From: Symsagittifera roscoffensis
Lineage: Eukaryota; Xenacoelomorpha; Acoela; Convolutidae
Length of the DNA stretch: 64,000 nucleotides
Assembly: GCF_963678635.1 (NCBI RefSeq)
Contig: NC_087066.1
Span: 39,949,223 to 40,013,222 of the forward strand
Reading direction: 5' to 3'
Both the position numbers and the translations under genes were made by a program. The notes below the pieces were generated by a model that made no database searches, was not told where the DNA came from, and was given only the letters and a program-made list of their open reading frames with translations. This document shows positions 13,101 through 25,770 of the stretch, in pieces (position 1 is the first letter of the stretch; the number at the start of each line of letters is the position of its first letter).

Positions 13101-14318
13101 GGTTATAAATTAGATAGTTTATCCCTATAAAGTATTAAAGACTAACCAATCACACTCCCTAAAACTAACAACCCGCTTATTTGTAATGCTGAAATTACTT
13201 GTAATTTCAGGACCAGAGCATTTTGAAATATCTTACAACTTAGTTGCTTTGTCAAGAGACCGACTCGTAACAAAACCAGTATACTCTAGATCTAGTGAGA
13301 CTAAGAGATACAAGAGTAAGATTAAGATCGGTATTAGACTAAGAAGTTGCAGGAATCTATCCGGCCGAAAATAAGATAGCGTGACGAGCAGACGGTGTAC
13401 CTTATCTGAAATTCCTCTATGAGTTGACCTTAGAATATAACTCATCTGGTGCGATCATAAGTCCCAAATAAGACTTTAAGGAACAAAATAGCTTAGAATT
13501 AACCAAAAATAGATTAGACTTAGATAAAAAACATTTCCAAAAATGTTTCACGACAATAATTTAATTGAAAGGTCTCTACGACTCAATAGATCAGAGGCAT
13601 TATTCCGAACAATACGAGAACTACCCGGTTTTAAAATAAGACCGCGGACACGAGCCGATATACGAATACAAAGGAAATTACTCATAAGTTTCATGGTTGT
13701 ACGGCAAAAGCCAACACAAAATTTTTATATTTAGAATTTTTTTAGCAATGAATTTAGATTTTCATTTGCAAACATAGTATCTTTGAAGAAAAACCTTCAA
13801 CGACAATTACAGGCGCTAAACTTGAATACAATCACTATCCCTAAGTTAGAATAAGTAAGTTACCACTTTAACTTAGATTAGCCACGACAAAATAACAATC
13901 ATTCTCAGGAATCGATATATTGACCTGCTTTTTTGACCTGCTTTTTTTTTCAAAAAATGGAACAGCTTTTTTGACCTGCTATTTTTTCAAAAAATTGTTT
14001 GCGGTGCGAAAAATTTTTGCTAAACAAGGGCTGTATACGGTTTTGAAAAGCTCGAAAATTTGAATTTTAAAAAAGACAAACAATTTGTGTAATGTTTTTT
14101 TTCTGCAAGTCCGCCACAAGCCTTCCTAAAATTCTAAGATCTTTCCCTCGTTTTGGTTGGATTGAATAATTTTAATTGATTTTTTTTAGTTTCGAATTCT
14201 ACAATCTTTTTGATATGAAAGCTCACACTTTAGAGGCCAGCTTGCTTTGACAAATTATCAATTTCAATTAAGTTAAGTCGGCAAAATTATACAACTATTC
14301 TGTTTTAACGGTTTGGAA
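13101..14318. repeat. macrosatellite unit 5 (terminal)
   Basis: Same deletion class as units 2 and 4, with a small local duplication of the gacctgcttttttt segment around 13921-13990. Similarity to the array ends near 14318, followed by a short direct repeat attttcattcaaaaa. Confidence 0.85.
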
Positions 14319-16431
14319 ATATTTTCATTCAAAAAGTATTTTCATTCAAAAAACGTAAATTCTTGAAATGGTTAGTTTGATTGAAATGTTTGAGTATACG
14401 TTAGTTTCAAAAAAATGCTATTACATTGGTTGTGTCTAAGATTAGCATCATGCTTCCTTAGATTTTTAAATATTAAATATTTGCACTTTTTTGAGCGTCC
14501 ATTTTTTTCTTCTATTAGATGGTTCTAATCTACTCTGGGCGATCTATACGTAGATCTACAGGGTTGGCTAAACTTTAAAAAGTAAAAATGTTATAAAAGC
14601 AAGCAAAAAACGTGATTCAGAACAAAAATTTAAGAATATTTATGGCGTTTTTTTGCATTATTAATCTATCCTTGGTGCTTGGTAGTTTTTAGTTGTTGCC
14701 CAAAGCACTGAAAACTTCTACTGCTAATATTACGAAGTTACATTAGAGCCAGAGTAAAAACTGTGGGAACATTTTCTGACCAGCTACTCAAATAGTTGCG
14801 CTTTTGCAGAGCTAATCAATTGTTTTTCTGAGACTGCATTGAGTTTTGGGAGTATTTTTACAATGCAGAACCAGATCATTCTAGATCTACAGACTGCGAA
14901 AAAATCACATTTTCTTTTTGAAAAAAGCTATTTATGTTTAAAAAAAATTTCTGAATATGAAAATTTGAGAGTACTCGATTTATAACTCTGCGCTGGTAGG
15001 TAATCGAAATGATTATTGACATTATATAGATATAATGCAAAACAATTGACAAAAATCAAGTTTTTCAAAATAAAATCAATTAGATTCGGTTACGGCAATA
15101 GCTCAGCAAGCAACCTCAGCAAGTAACTCAGTAGCCTTTAGAAGTAACCTTAGTTCAAACTTCGGAACCAAATACAGGGCACGTTAAGTGGTTTAGAGGG
15201 TCAAAGAAGGGGGGGGGGGTTTCATTCAAACCGTATAAGTTTGACTGTTTATCTTGATTTGCAGAATATTAGTCGCTTCCCTCATTTTTTGAATTTCTGA
15301 TAAAAATCGGGAAAACATGGTTCGGATGATTAAAAAACGAAGTGAGATTGTGCTATCATAAAGTCAATCAATTGTGTGCTAAAGACACCTGGTGAATCGG
15401 CAATTACAATTAATGATGAAGGCAATAAAAAGTTAATTTGTAACTCATATATTTCATTCATGTTCATAAAAGCCACATTTTATTGACCTTGTTTTCTCTA
15501 ATGTATCTTATCCCGCCAGTACAATTGTTATTTTATTGTCTGTTTATTCTATTTATTTATACCAAGACTACAAACAAAACAACAACACTGACAAGCTGAG
15601 AGGCAAAATCAACCTCATAAAAACATCATTATCATCATTCTACATTCACGTGCTCCATAATATGACTTTGTCACCTTTCGCCACCCAGCCACCCCCCCCC
15701 TCTCCCACTTCCTAATTGAAAAAATAAACCCCCCTAACATCTGAGAAAATATTATTTTTTTTAGGATCAGCAGTCGTTTTTTAAGAGCTAAGAACAGAAA
15801 TGACTTTTCATAGATTCCGCAAATGTAAACACGACAAAAACAAAAAAGATTATTTGAATAACAGTCGTTAAGTAAATATCAATTTGGTCTACAAAAGAGA
15901 ATTGATTTAATTTCAATTTGCAATTTAGTCCTCTTTCAATTGTCTTTATTCTCTCCCCTTCCCCTCCCCTCCCTCCCGCTTTAATTATTTTAAGGGGGAT
16001 ATTAGCTGGAATGAATTAAGCATCACTTTACGGCGCACGTTTTTTATAGACTCGATCAATCACTGATTTCACCTGGGAACAAAAAGAAGTCTCTTGTATT
16101 TCAACGCGCTTGCAGTCCGATTAGATCATAAATAAGATCTTCTGAATCGATATTTTTAATCCCCAAATACATTGGCAATAACAGTCATCATAAACACATT
16201 AATCACCTAGTTAATCACTGACTTTTGTTTGTTTTTCACCTTTCTTTCTTTCTTCAATCGATTTATTCCATCAAAAAACATCTTTCAAATCTTCCTCTGC
16301 GCTTAATAATTTGCAATATAACGATCAATTTCCTAATCTCCGAATCCCAATTTTATTTGTTTTTCACTTTTCTTTTTAATTTTGTCCAGAAAAAGCTGTC
16401 TTGTAAAATTCTCTGAAATTAAGTAAATAAA
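14319..16431. other. intergenic, upstream of the homeobox gene
   Basis: No gene supported. The region is AT-rich with a G-run at about 15210-15219, C-runs near 15691 and 15730, and pyrimidine-rich stretches at 15950-15985. It should contain the promoter of the downstream homeobox gene, but no core promoter element can be assigned with confidence. A CACGTG E-box lies at about 15647. Confidence 0.4.
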
Positions 16432-18023
16432 ATGGAACAAAATGACAGAAATCCCAAGAAATCATTTCTTTCAATCGACGATATTTTGTCAACAAAAGAA
16501 AAAATGAATAGAAGTTTTGAAAATAAAATAATCCGTTTACAATCTGAACGCAATCAACATTCGGAAATAAGTCCGATATACAACCAAGCCGACATATTGG
16601 GTGTACAACATAATGCCGACAATCAGAACATATCGCCATCTTTTGACATGGCTGCGCTAGCGGGGTCAAATATCAGTGCACTAATCGACGCAGTCAGTGC
16701 AGTGGCTCCTTTTGGTTCACTAAATTTGGACAATCGAGAGCTGATCGGGATGGATTCAGTGCAATCGCGAAGCTCCGCGGCTTCCGGAGTCGACAATGAG
16801 TCGGCGAAATATGCCTGGTCGCAGACAAATACAAACCAAGCAGATGGCGCTGAATTTTCAAGAGAACGGCATTCGAATTTTCTTCGTAAGTTTTTTAGAA
16901 ACTACCAACTTGACGAAAGATATCATGATTTTATAGCGAGGCTGGCAAAGGTCTTAAATTGAAAAAAAAAACAATGAATAAAAGTTGCAAATTTCATTTC
17001 ATTTTTTTTCAAAAAGAGTAGGAGAGATAAAATAGTAATTGACCATAAACGAATAGTTAAGGAATAGATTTCAAATCAAACGAAATCCACAAAAAATAAT
17101 TCTGTTTAGTAAAAAGTTTCGATCAAATTGTACTTTTTTTAAGTTAAAAGTTTCAATCAGATTGTTTTTGTATTGTGACGCATGTTGTAGTGAGTCTGCA
17201 GCAGCGTAAACATAGTGGCCCAGGTGGAGGAGGGGGTGCAGGGTCAAAGCGGGGGGACCAGTTGAATGGGAGAAGACAACGCACTTCCTTCTCGGCCGAA
17301 CAGACCATCAAATTAGAACTGGAGTTCCAAATGAATGAATACATTACCAGGTATTTACAATACTCTTACACAAATTTATTTCAAAAGATCACTCAACAAT
17401 TTTGAAGGTCACGTGGGCAAGGTCATTATGCTTAAAAATTTTGTATTAAAGAGCCTAAAAGAAGCTAATTATGTTTATCAAACCCAATTTTTTTAAAAAT
17501 GGAAAGTTGTGATTTTTTTCAAAGTTTCCAGTTTCGGACTTCGAAGAAAGTTGCTTTAAAAGAAAGTACTTTCTACTTTTGGCAATTGAAGAAACATTTG
17601 AGTTTACGAAATAAAAATAACAGGTAGTACCAATTTATTATCCATTTCAGAAGTCGCAGATTTGAACTTGCCGACACTTTGGGTCTGTCGGAGAACCAAA
17701 TCAAGATCTGGTATCAAAATCGAAGAGCCAAGGATAAGAGGATCGAAAAGGCACATGTAGAGTCCAACATCCGCAGACAGCTGAACAATTTGGCATTCGT
17801 GGGCGCCGCAAACCCATTTAGCCTAATTCCCTCAGGGCCTAATCCTATGAATTCATACATTGAGGAACTCTCTGCGCTGGAAAGACTCGTCAGCTCGGAC
17901 GCGCTGTCGACTGAACGACTACTCTTGGCTAATTTCCAGATTCCAACCAAAACTGCAATCCAAAATATTCCAAGTTCAATGGCGAATAAAACAATCATCG
18001 AAAATGCTCTAAGTTTTCTGTGA
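16432..18023 (+). CDS. ro: rough-type homeobox transcription factor (three exons)
   Basis: Exons 16432-16885, 17191-17350 and 17651-18023 give 328 residues; introns of 305 and 300 bp have GT..AG ends (gtaagt/ttgtag; gtattt/tttcag), and both junction phases agree. The homeodomain is at about residues 178-237 and is split by intron 2 in the codon for Arg28. [19 protein letters not shown] and [13 protein letters not shown] are the features of the Drosophila rough (ro) class, which acts in the nucleus as a sequence-specific DNA-binding factor in sensory neuron patterning. Near the N-terminus FLSIDDIL (12-19) resembles an eh1 Groucho-binding repressor motif. A glycine run precedes the homeodomain. 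Odd point: helix 3 has WYQNRR instead of WFQNRR (Tyr49). The start is the first ATG of exon 1, after in-frame stops. The class assignment is from remembered family features; another NK/ANTP-class member is the alternative. Confidence 0.82.
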
Positions 18024-19213
18024 CAAAGATTAAGCTTAACTGAAATTAGTAAAGCATTTATTTTCAAAAAAGATCTGTATATTAAGTTATGTTGAAATAT
18101 GTTTCTATCAAAACAATGGTGTAAATATAAATTGTACAAAACATTTTTGAAACGTAACAAATTAAATCGAAAACCGTGCTAGTAGCTTAGAATATTCAGA
18201 CCACCTTCTGAACCTTGAAAACAAATTATAAGAACATAGTAATTACAACTTTTATAAAGTCTATTTTTAAAAAGACAAAGTATGAAACTAAAAAAATTAA
18301 ATCATTATTTTTTCTGTTTTGTAGTCTAAGTTTCTCGCTTATTTTTTTTTTTTAAAGGAAGAGTGAATAGGATGAAAAAATTCACGAAAGAGTGGTAATG
18401 AGTATATTAATTTGGATAGCATAGCAGCTGTTAGTTTTTTTTCTTAATTTTGAGACATCTTTTTCAGCTTTTTAAAATCAAATCATGACTGAAAGGGTTA
18501 TATTATGATACCACATTTGACTCCTCGCGAGCTTTCTTCAAGGTAGTCAAATTCGGCTGGAGAAAGAAACAGAGCAAACTCCAGATTTCCGACTCAACTC
18601 CAGAAGTGGTAGAAACATCAAGAATAGCTCAATGCTGCTAGTAGCGAAAAAAGATCTTGATGCATTTTTTATAAAAAATAAATTTGACGAAACCAAAAGT
18701 TTCGTGATTGTGGGACTGGAGCTAAAAACTAAATCCAAATCTCTTTAATACATACGGCTTTACCTAATGTATCAACTGACGCCATCTGACGTTTAATTTT
18801 CCCAGCTATTTTCGCTTAAGTAAAAAACTTAAATAAACTCAAGTGCAAAGTTCCAACCAACTTGTTAATCGTATAACTCCAATTTTTTGATTGCATAATG
18901 TTTCACCCCTTTGCAACAATTCTAAAAAATAAAAAAAACAATTATTGCAGAAAAATCCAAAAATAAGATTCAAAAAAGTAAAAGTTGTTGTTTTTGAAAT
19001 CTTGTACTCCATGCGTTTTATAAGTTAGGTACAAAGTGATTTCTTTTGCGTTTAGTAAGATGATTCAAACAACAAGGAAATTGTCTCATTTATTTTTGAC
19101 GCGCAAATTTTACTAATGATTTTGCACATTATTTTTTCAAACTTGGTCAATATAGCATGTTTCAATCCACATAACTGTGAAACGTGTTTAGTGCACTGAT
19201 AGTTTTCAGGTAG
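18024..19213. other. intergenic, downstream of the homeobox gene
   Basis: AT-rich. The 3' UTR of the homeobox gene probably lies in the first few hundred bases, but no clear AATAAA was seen. An open stretch at about 18540-18748 (+) reads as a charged peptide ending KTKSKSL; it could be a stray exon but has no recognised domain. Confidence 0.35.
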
Positions 19214-20132
19214 CCCGGGTTGACGTCCATAGAAGAAAAATGCTTATCATACAGTTTCATATATGAAGTCTATAGAAAAAAAGCGTATCATACAATTTTC
19301 ATGTATGAAAATTATAAAATAATCATTTTGTCATAGAAAAAATAAAATTTTCAAAAATCACCAAAAAACTTGTCTGGGTAACTTTAAATAGATTTAAATA
19401 AGTATATCTATGATAGAGGGCATATTGACAATCAAAAATATAATTTTAATTTCGGTCAGAAAACTGATTTTCATTAAGTTTTCTTATATGAAAATTGTAT
19501 GATATGCGTTTTTTTCATAAACAAAAACAAAAGTTTGAGGTAAAATCTTTTAATACCTTTTTTGGCTGCAAATTTGCATTTGTGCTAAAATATAAATTTT
19601 ACGGAAAAAAATTTGCATGCAAAATTTGACCTTTTTGTATTTATAACGTAGTCCAGGATGAGTTTCTCACCCAAAAGACCCAAAAATTATACTAAACACG
19701 ATTATTATCTTCGGGTTTTTTTTGTAAACACGATTATTATCTTTTGTTTCATTTGAAACGATAAAAATAAATTTGTAAAAAAAGTTACTTTTTTGGTACA
19801 TATTTCCATGTGAAAATGTTAAAATTAACTTTTATGGCTAAAACCACCAAATGCAGTTTATCTGCGTGGTAACTGCCAGTTACACTCTGGGTTTTCTCAT
19901 GACAAAAAATCCTTGGCTAGTGTTTCGGTTGAAACACGAAATTTCGAAACAAAAATTTTTTGAATTTTCATTTATGGAAAAATGCTTATCATAAAATTTC
20001 ATAGTATGGAAAAATGCTTATTTTGATGTTTTCATACATATACTTTTGCTCTTTGAAATTGTTTGAAAGAGTATAATAAGCATTTTTTTCATATATGAAA
20101 AATGTATGACAACCATTTTTTCTCAACCCGGG
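19214..20132. mobile_element. 919-bp palindromic TIR element (ends CCCGGGTTGA)
   Basis: Begins CCCGGGTTGA (19214) and ends TCAACCCGGG (20123-20132), exact inverted complements. Inside the ends, words such as aaaaatgcttatcata and catatatgaaa recur in both orientations (about 19240, 19280, 19495, 19980, 20010, 20080), so much of the element can fold back on itself. It has no coding sequence. This fits a non-autonomous fold-back or MITE-like element. No convincing target-site duplication was seen. Confidence 0.7.
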
Positions 20133-20285
20133 AACTCAAAGTAGTTTGGCAAAAACTGCAAAACGAATATACTATAATATGCTCATTACAGATTGAAATA
20201 GATAAAACTTTTTGTGAAAGAAAAACGCTGAAAGTTTTGATTGCACTTTAAATGGTTTGAAGTAAGTTATGTCTAAACAAAATTT

Positions 20286-21300
20286 AGGCGGAGACGGCGC
20301 GACTAAAGAAAAACTCTTTACGGCGCGACTAAAGAAAAACTCTTTCGGGGTTTTCGCATCCGAGGTGGATACGACGCGACTCAGGAAACGGCGCTACTCA
20401 AAAATCAACGGCGCGACCGGCCTGACCAGCGTGACCAAAAATTGCAATTTCAAGACTTTTGGGACCGAATGGGAGACGACGTGACTTTCTAGACCGAGGC
20501 GAAGACGGCGCTACAAAAAATCAATTCTTCGCGACCGTAGTGGAAGTGACGCGACTTTCGCGTTCAGAGTTGAGACGGCGCGACTATCCAGACCAAGGCG
20601 GAGATAGCACAACTTTTCAGACCGAGGCGGAGACGACGCGACCAATAATCAATTCCTCGCGACCAGGGCAAAGACGGCGCAATTTTCCAGACCACGGCGG
20701 AGACGTCGCGACTTTTCAAACGGAGGCAGAGATGACACGACCAAGAATACATTCCTCGCAACCGAGGTAGATACGGGGCGACTTTCAAGACCAGGGTGGA
20801 GACGGCATGACTTTACAGACCAAGGCGGAGACAGCGCGACTTTTCAGACCAAGGTGGAGACGGCGCGACCAAAAAACAATTCTTCGCGACCGTGATGGAT
20901 GCGGTGCGACTTTAGCAATCAGATCGCAGACGGCGCAGACCAAGGCGGATACAGCGCGATTTTCCAGACCACGGCGGAGACGGCGCGTCTTGCCAGACTA
21001 AGGCGGAGACGGCGCGACCAAGAATCATTTACTTGCGACAAAGATTGAGACTGCGCTACTTTCCAGACCAAGGCGGAGACGGCGCGACTTTCCAGACCAA
21101 GGCGGAGACGTCGCGACTTTTCAGACCGAGGCGGAGATGGCGCGAGAAGAATTCATTCCTCGCAACCGAGGTAGATGCGGCGCGACTTTCAAAACCAGGG
21201 TGGAGACGGCATGACTTCACAGACCAAGGCGGAGACGGCGCCACCAAGAACTAATTCTTCGCCACCGTGGTGGATGTGGCGCAACTTTAGCCATCAGAGT
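20286..21300. repeat. GC-rich minisatellite, forward block (about 29-bp unit)
   Basis: Degenerate tandem copies of a unit containing ggcggagacggcgcgac followed by tttccagaccaa, period about 29 bp, clearest at 21062-21150. Strongly GC-rich in an AT-rich setting. Interspersed longer variants carry aattcttcgcgaccg. Several overlapping ORFs of 60-100 codons on both strands come from repeat periodicity and are not genes. Confidence 0.88.
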
Positions 21301-21450
21301 GTAAACACCGTGTCTGCCTTGATCTGGAAAGTTGAGCCGTCTCCACCTTTGACCGGAAAATCGCGCTGTCTCCGCCTTGGTCTGGAAAGTCTCGCCGTCT
21401 CCGCCTTGGACTGAAAAGTCGCGCCGTCTTAGACTTAGTCGCGAAAGTCG
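21300..21450. repeat. minisatellite, inverted block
   Basis: The same unit as 20286-21300 but reverse-complemented (gtctccgccttggtctggaa). The array thus reverses orientation near 21300 and could form a long hairpin. Confidence 0.85.
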
Positions 21451-21499
21451 CGCTGTAACCACCATGGTCGCGCATGGGTCGCACCGCATCCGGATCCAG

Positions 21500-21962
21500 A
21501 CCCAAATTGCATAGTTTAGCATAGAGTTTGTGTCTGGAAAGTCTGTTTATAAAGTCTGGAAAGTCTGGACATGAGTCACGCCAACAGTGGCACCGCATCC
21601 GGATTTAGACCCAAATTGCATAGTCGCGCCGAGAGTTTGAGTCTGGAAAGTCTGGACATGAGGTCTGGAAAATTTGGACGTGAGTCGTGTATGGGTCGCG
21701 AAAGTCTGGGTATACCAAAATTTGGTCGCGAAAGCCTGGACATTGGTCCAAACTTCCAACCCAAGTCCAGACTGTCGCGACCGAATTCTGGTATGTCCAG
21801 ATTTTTGCGGCCCATGTCCAGAATATTGCGACCAAATTTCGGTATGTCCAGACTTTCGCGACCCACGTTACGACTCAATTCCAGAGTTTCCAGACTCAAT
21901 CTCTCGGCGCGACTATGCAATTTGAGTCTGAATCCAAAAGCGACGCGATCCTCAAAGTCTGG
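21500..21962. repeat. second minisatellite with mirrored halves
   Basis: From about 21500 to 21745 the unit is gtctggaaagtctggacatg with gtcgcgaaag variants. From about 21750 to 21962 it is the reverse complement (gtccagactttcgcgaccca). The turning point is near 21745-21755. It follows the first minisatellite directly and shares the tctggaaagt word, so the two probably have a common origin. A TCAACCCGGG motif, identical to the right end of the element at 19214-20132, lies at 21978-21987. Confidence 0.85.
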
Positions 21963-22126
21963 ACATGAGACTGGTCCTCAACCCGGGCAATTATCATGCC
22001 ATGCGTTTACTTAACGACACAACGGAACTGTCAGCAAGGAGAGCTCGCTCTGCTCTAATTTTTCTCATTCATTTTTTTTTGTCGGGCAATTTTCAAGCTA
22101 TTTCTTGCTTAAAGTTAAAAAATACT

Positions 22127-22400
22127 GATTTATTGTTCCAAATTTTGAAACGAAAGTAACGAAATATTTCTGCTCGGGTGGGTTTTTTTTTCTTAAGACA
22201 AGTTTCTACTTTTTAACTAGCCATTTTTCACGGAATTTCTTATAGCATTCGGAATTTGATGTCCTGAGCTTAATTATAAAAAAATATTTTGCCTGTGATC
22301 TTTCTTCGGAAAGTTTTGGGAAATTGAAAATTGTCATTAAGGCCAATTTAATACAATTAACGCGATAAATTTCGCGCTTTTAACGCGTTTGCGCATAGGA
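22127..22400 (+). mobile_element. GTTCCGACT MITE family, partial 5' copy
   Basis: Diverged left part of the family described at 24881-25404: gaaacgaaagtaacg, tgctcgggtggg, aactagccattttt, and an ttaacgcg block near 22356-22389. The 3' half is missing. Confidence 0.7.
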
Positions 22401-22658
22401 AATACCTCATAGAAATCACTCTGAGTCATCGTATTTGGGTATTTGGACTACTTAATAAATGGTTATGGGTGAAGTACATTTTTTGCAAATACCATTGCGA
22501 TTTAGTGAAACACTATCAAACAATTGAATCGCTTTTAATTTTGAAATGTTAAGATCATCTCAATTTCAGTGCTCAACACTTTTAGCAGTAACTTTGGTGC
22601 CTGTGTCTACTTCTAACAAAGAGAAATGATTTCATAGGAAATATAAAATTTACTGATT

Positions 22659-23201
22659 GTTCCGACTTTCGATACGAAAGTAACGGAATATTTGTGCTCG
22701 GGATAGGTTTTTTTTCTTCAGACAAATTTCGATTTTTTAACTAGCCATTTTTGACGAAATTTTTTAAGATCATTCGAAAGCTATTGTTGTCCTGAGCTCA
22801 AATTTGAAAAAAAATATATTTCACCTGTGATCGTTTTTCGTAAAGTTATGGGGGTTTAAAGATTGCAATTTTGGCCAATTTGGGACAATTAACGCGCAAT
22901 ATATTTCGCACTATTAACGCGCAATATATTTCGCACTATTAACGCCCAAGCGGAGAGTTAATCCGTCTTAAAATTGTTCCAAATTGGTTGAAAGAAGCTT
23001 ATTTGCAATAATTCATTTGTTACAAGGAGCGAAATCTATCCTTTCGTTCTTAATATGGCGTGTGGGGGGAAGATTTGCTTAAAAAATTTTAAATTCTAGA
23101 AATTTTTTTTTCATTTTATTTTATTGCAGTTAATTTTTTGATGTTATTACTCCATAAAACCTTAAAAGGCAGTCGGAATTTTCAGGCCTGAGAGCTTTGT
23201 T
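22659..23201 (+). mobile_element. GTTCCGACT MITE, full-length diverged copy
   Basis: Starts GTTCCGACTTTCGATACGAA and runs to ccttaaaaggcagtcggaa and a degenerate terminal hairpin (tttcaggcctgaga). The segment containing cgcaatatatttcgcactat is present twice in a row (about 22893-22940). No coding capacity. Confidence 0.85.
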
Positions 23202-23289
23202 ACTTTTCATAATTCTGTTACTCCGGAAATATTTGATGTTAAGCTAATTTAATTGCATTTGGGAAACTCCTTGTCATCTTTCATTGTTT

Positions 23290-23930
23290 TTGCTCGTTTT
23301 ATTTACCCATTTCCTAATCCAGACTTCTTCAAATGACAGAGAGGATATAAGGTCCATTTCACTTTTTTGCTTTTTCTGTTTATTTTGTTTTTTGATATTT
23401 GTGAAATAATTTTTGGAAACCGTAAACTATATCGAAAACGTGTTTCCAAAGTCTTAACAGCACACAGTCTTTTTCAACACACCCGTATTGTTGACAACAA
23501 CCATATATTCGACAAACTTTCTTCTAGAGAGATGTCAAAGATTTTCGGAGACGGCAAAACGACTTAAAAAATATCTAAAGGACCAAAAAATCCTATAAGT
23601 ATTCAATGAAGCGCTTCTCAGAAGTCCTTCATACTCCAGTGACACAGAATTTAGCTTAGAGCCGAACCAATCACACTCTTCAAACTACTACTGTACCTTG
23701 TTTGAGTACTGCACAACCCACAATAACAACCGAATACACTAATGATAAAGTAAATACACAACTTCCAACAGTTTTCACCCTTCAACTGTACGTTGTATGC
23801 ACTTGGTGCGCTATGAAAAATTCGAATTTACGTATTTGGCGTTATACCAGTCTTTAAGACTATGGACTGATTTCTGAGCGCTTCAATTTGCCCCTCAGAT
23901 GTTATGGAACGATTATATTGCGCATTAATT
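23290..23930. repeat. duplicated non-coding block, copy 1
   Basis: Similar to 26445-26960 over its length: a ttttatttaccca/aatccagacttct start, then ctccagtgacacaga, actactactgtaccttgttt, and tgcgctatgaaaaattcga. A third partial copy lies at 26995-27240. No gene recognised. Confidence 0.7.
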
Positions 23931-24103
23931 ATCCCAAAAAAACCAAACAAAATTAACAAACCGGGAATTTTCATCCATAATTTTCATTGATAAAAAAGAA
24001 TCGCGTTTGGGAGTAGTCTTTTTAGTTTCTAGAATGGGCTGCCGATATATTTTAAAATAATGCTCATTAAAATGATAAAAAAAATTCTTATAAAAACAAC
24101 AAG

Positions 24104-24628
24104 ACTGCTCGTATCAGGGCGAAGCCCTGAAAGTTCCGACTACCTTTTAAGGTCTATGGAGCATTAATAAGATGAAAACTTTCAATGTAATAAAAAAATT
24201 AAAAAAAATTTTTGAAAAAATTTGAGATTTTAAGTAAAAACATCCCCCACACGTCATATTAAGTACAAAGTGATAAATTTTGCGCCTATTAACAAATCAA
24301 TTATGGCATACAAGCTTCCTTGAACCTATTTGGAACGATTTCTAAGACGGATTAAATATCGCTTACGCGTTAATAGCGCGAAATTTATCGCGCGTTAATT
24401 GTCCCAAATTCGCCAAAATGGCAATTTTTAAACCCCCATAACTTTACAAAAAATGATCACAGGTGAAATATCTTTTCAAATTCAAGCTCAAAAAAACAAT
24501 AGCTTTCGAATAATATTTAAAAAATCTGTCAAAAACGGCTAGTTAAAAAGTCGAAATTTGTCTGAAGAAAAAAAAAAACCCACCCCGAGCACAAATATTC
24601 CGTTACTTTCGTATCGAAAGTCGGAACA
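24104..24628 (-). mobile_element. GTTCCGACT MITE, reverse-oriented copy
   Basis: Reverse complement of the family: the hairpin end (actgctcgtatcagggcgaa) is at 24104-24130 and the other end (gtatcgaaagtcggaac) at 24611-24627. About 525 bp. Confidence 0.87.
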
Positions 24629-24880
24629 AATAATTGTTGGCTTCTACAACGTCAAGCCTAATTGGATCTTACAAGTCCCTAATTGTCAAATGACTTTTCA
24701 AGCCATTCTATCCACGAAATATTCAGGTGTATCAACTTCGTGTAATAAAGAATGCAAACCACACCATATCGTCAATCATAGTTTAGGGGAAGTCCTTTTG
24801 CTTGATTTTAATAATTAGTTTCAGTTCATGTCAAATTAAGTGATCTTAATTGGAGCACTTTTAGGTTCAAATCCGTTTTT

Positions 24881-25404
24881 GTTCCGACTTTCGATACGAA
24901 AGTAACGGAATATTTGTGCTCGGGGTGGGTTTTTTTTCTTCAGACAAATTTCGACTTGTTAACTAGCCATTTTTGACGGAATTTTTTTATATCATTCGAA
25001 AAGTATTGTTGTCTTGAGCTCAAATTTGAAAAGATATTTCACCTGTGATCATTTTTCGTAAAGTTACGGGGGTTTAAAGATGGTCATTTTGGCCAATTTG
25101 GGACAATTAACGCGCGATATATTTCGCGCTATTAACGCGTAAGCGGAGAGTTAATCCGTCTTAGAAATCGTTCCAAATTGGTTAAAAGAAGCTTATTTGC
25201 CATAATTGGTTTGTTACAAGGAGCGAAATTTATCTTTTTGTACTTTATATGGCGTGTGGGGGGATGATTTTCATAAAAAAAATTCACATTTTAGAGAAAA
25301 AAAATTTCTTTTGTTTTATTTCATTGAATTTTTTGATGTTATTACTGCTCCATAAACCTTAAAAGGCAGTCGGAACATTCAGGGCTTCGCCCTGATACGA
25401 GCAG
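24881..25404 (+). mobile_element. GTTCCGACT MITE, reference copy
   Basis: 524 bp. The left end GTTCCGACT is the inverted complement of AGTCGGAAC near the right end (25368-25376). Beyond it lies a perfect hairpin, cagggcttcgccctg, followed by atacgagcag. Internally it has a palindrome (actttcgatacgaaagt), a second dyad-rich block with taacgcgcgatatatttcgc, and a ccttaaaagg palindrome. It is non-coding and non-autonomous. The superfamily cannot be assigned; the subterminal hairpin is unusual for ordinary TIR elements. Confidence 0.87.
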
Positions 25405-25472
25405 TTTTGTTTGATATTTGACTGCATCTATTTTTTTTTTTCACGATAACAATGAGATAACCCGGGATGAGA

Positions 25473-25770
25473 TATGTGATTTATGGTTCGACCGACTCAA
25501 CCAAAAAAGGGTAGGTTTCGACCGTCTCGACTCAGTCTGGATATGTTTCGACCGAATCGAACATGGTTGTCGTTATTTCGACTATATTCGATCGAAGAAG
25601 AACATTTTGACCAATTTCGATCGAGGAAAGGAACTTTGATTAAGTTCTACGGAATAATAACGTTTCGACTGAGTTCGAGCGAGTTCAACCGAGGAGTTTT
25701 TTTGACCGAAAAAAAAATATTTCGACTGGGTTCGACCGAGAAGCGTTTCGACCGAAAAAGTGTTTCTAGC
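25473..25770. repeat. minisatellite of ttcgaccga-type units
   Basis: Degenerate tandem words around ttcgaccga and ttcgactgagttcgaccga, in one orientation. A CCCGGG motif preceded by ataa lies at 25457-25466, just before the array, comparable to the CCCGGG motif beside the 20-22 kb minisatellite. Confidence 0.8.

Larger units (their letters stand above)
7571..14318. repeat. five-unit tandem macrosatellite
   Basis: Anchoring on ggttataaattagatatttt gives unit starts at 7571, 8819, 10004, 11914 and 13101, so lengths are 1248, 1185, 1910, 1187 and about 1218 bp. Adjacent units look more than 90% identical by eye, all in the same orientation. Each contains the doublet tttttgacctgcttttttga and two short ORFs interrupted by stops. 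These ORFs are not supported as genes: they are open in different lengths in different units. Units 2, 4 and 5 share one deletion junction, unit 1 another, and unit 3 is the longest. Confidence 0.92.
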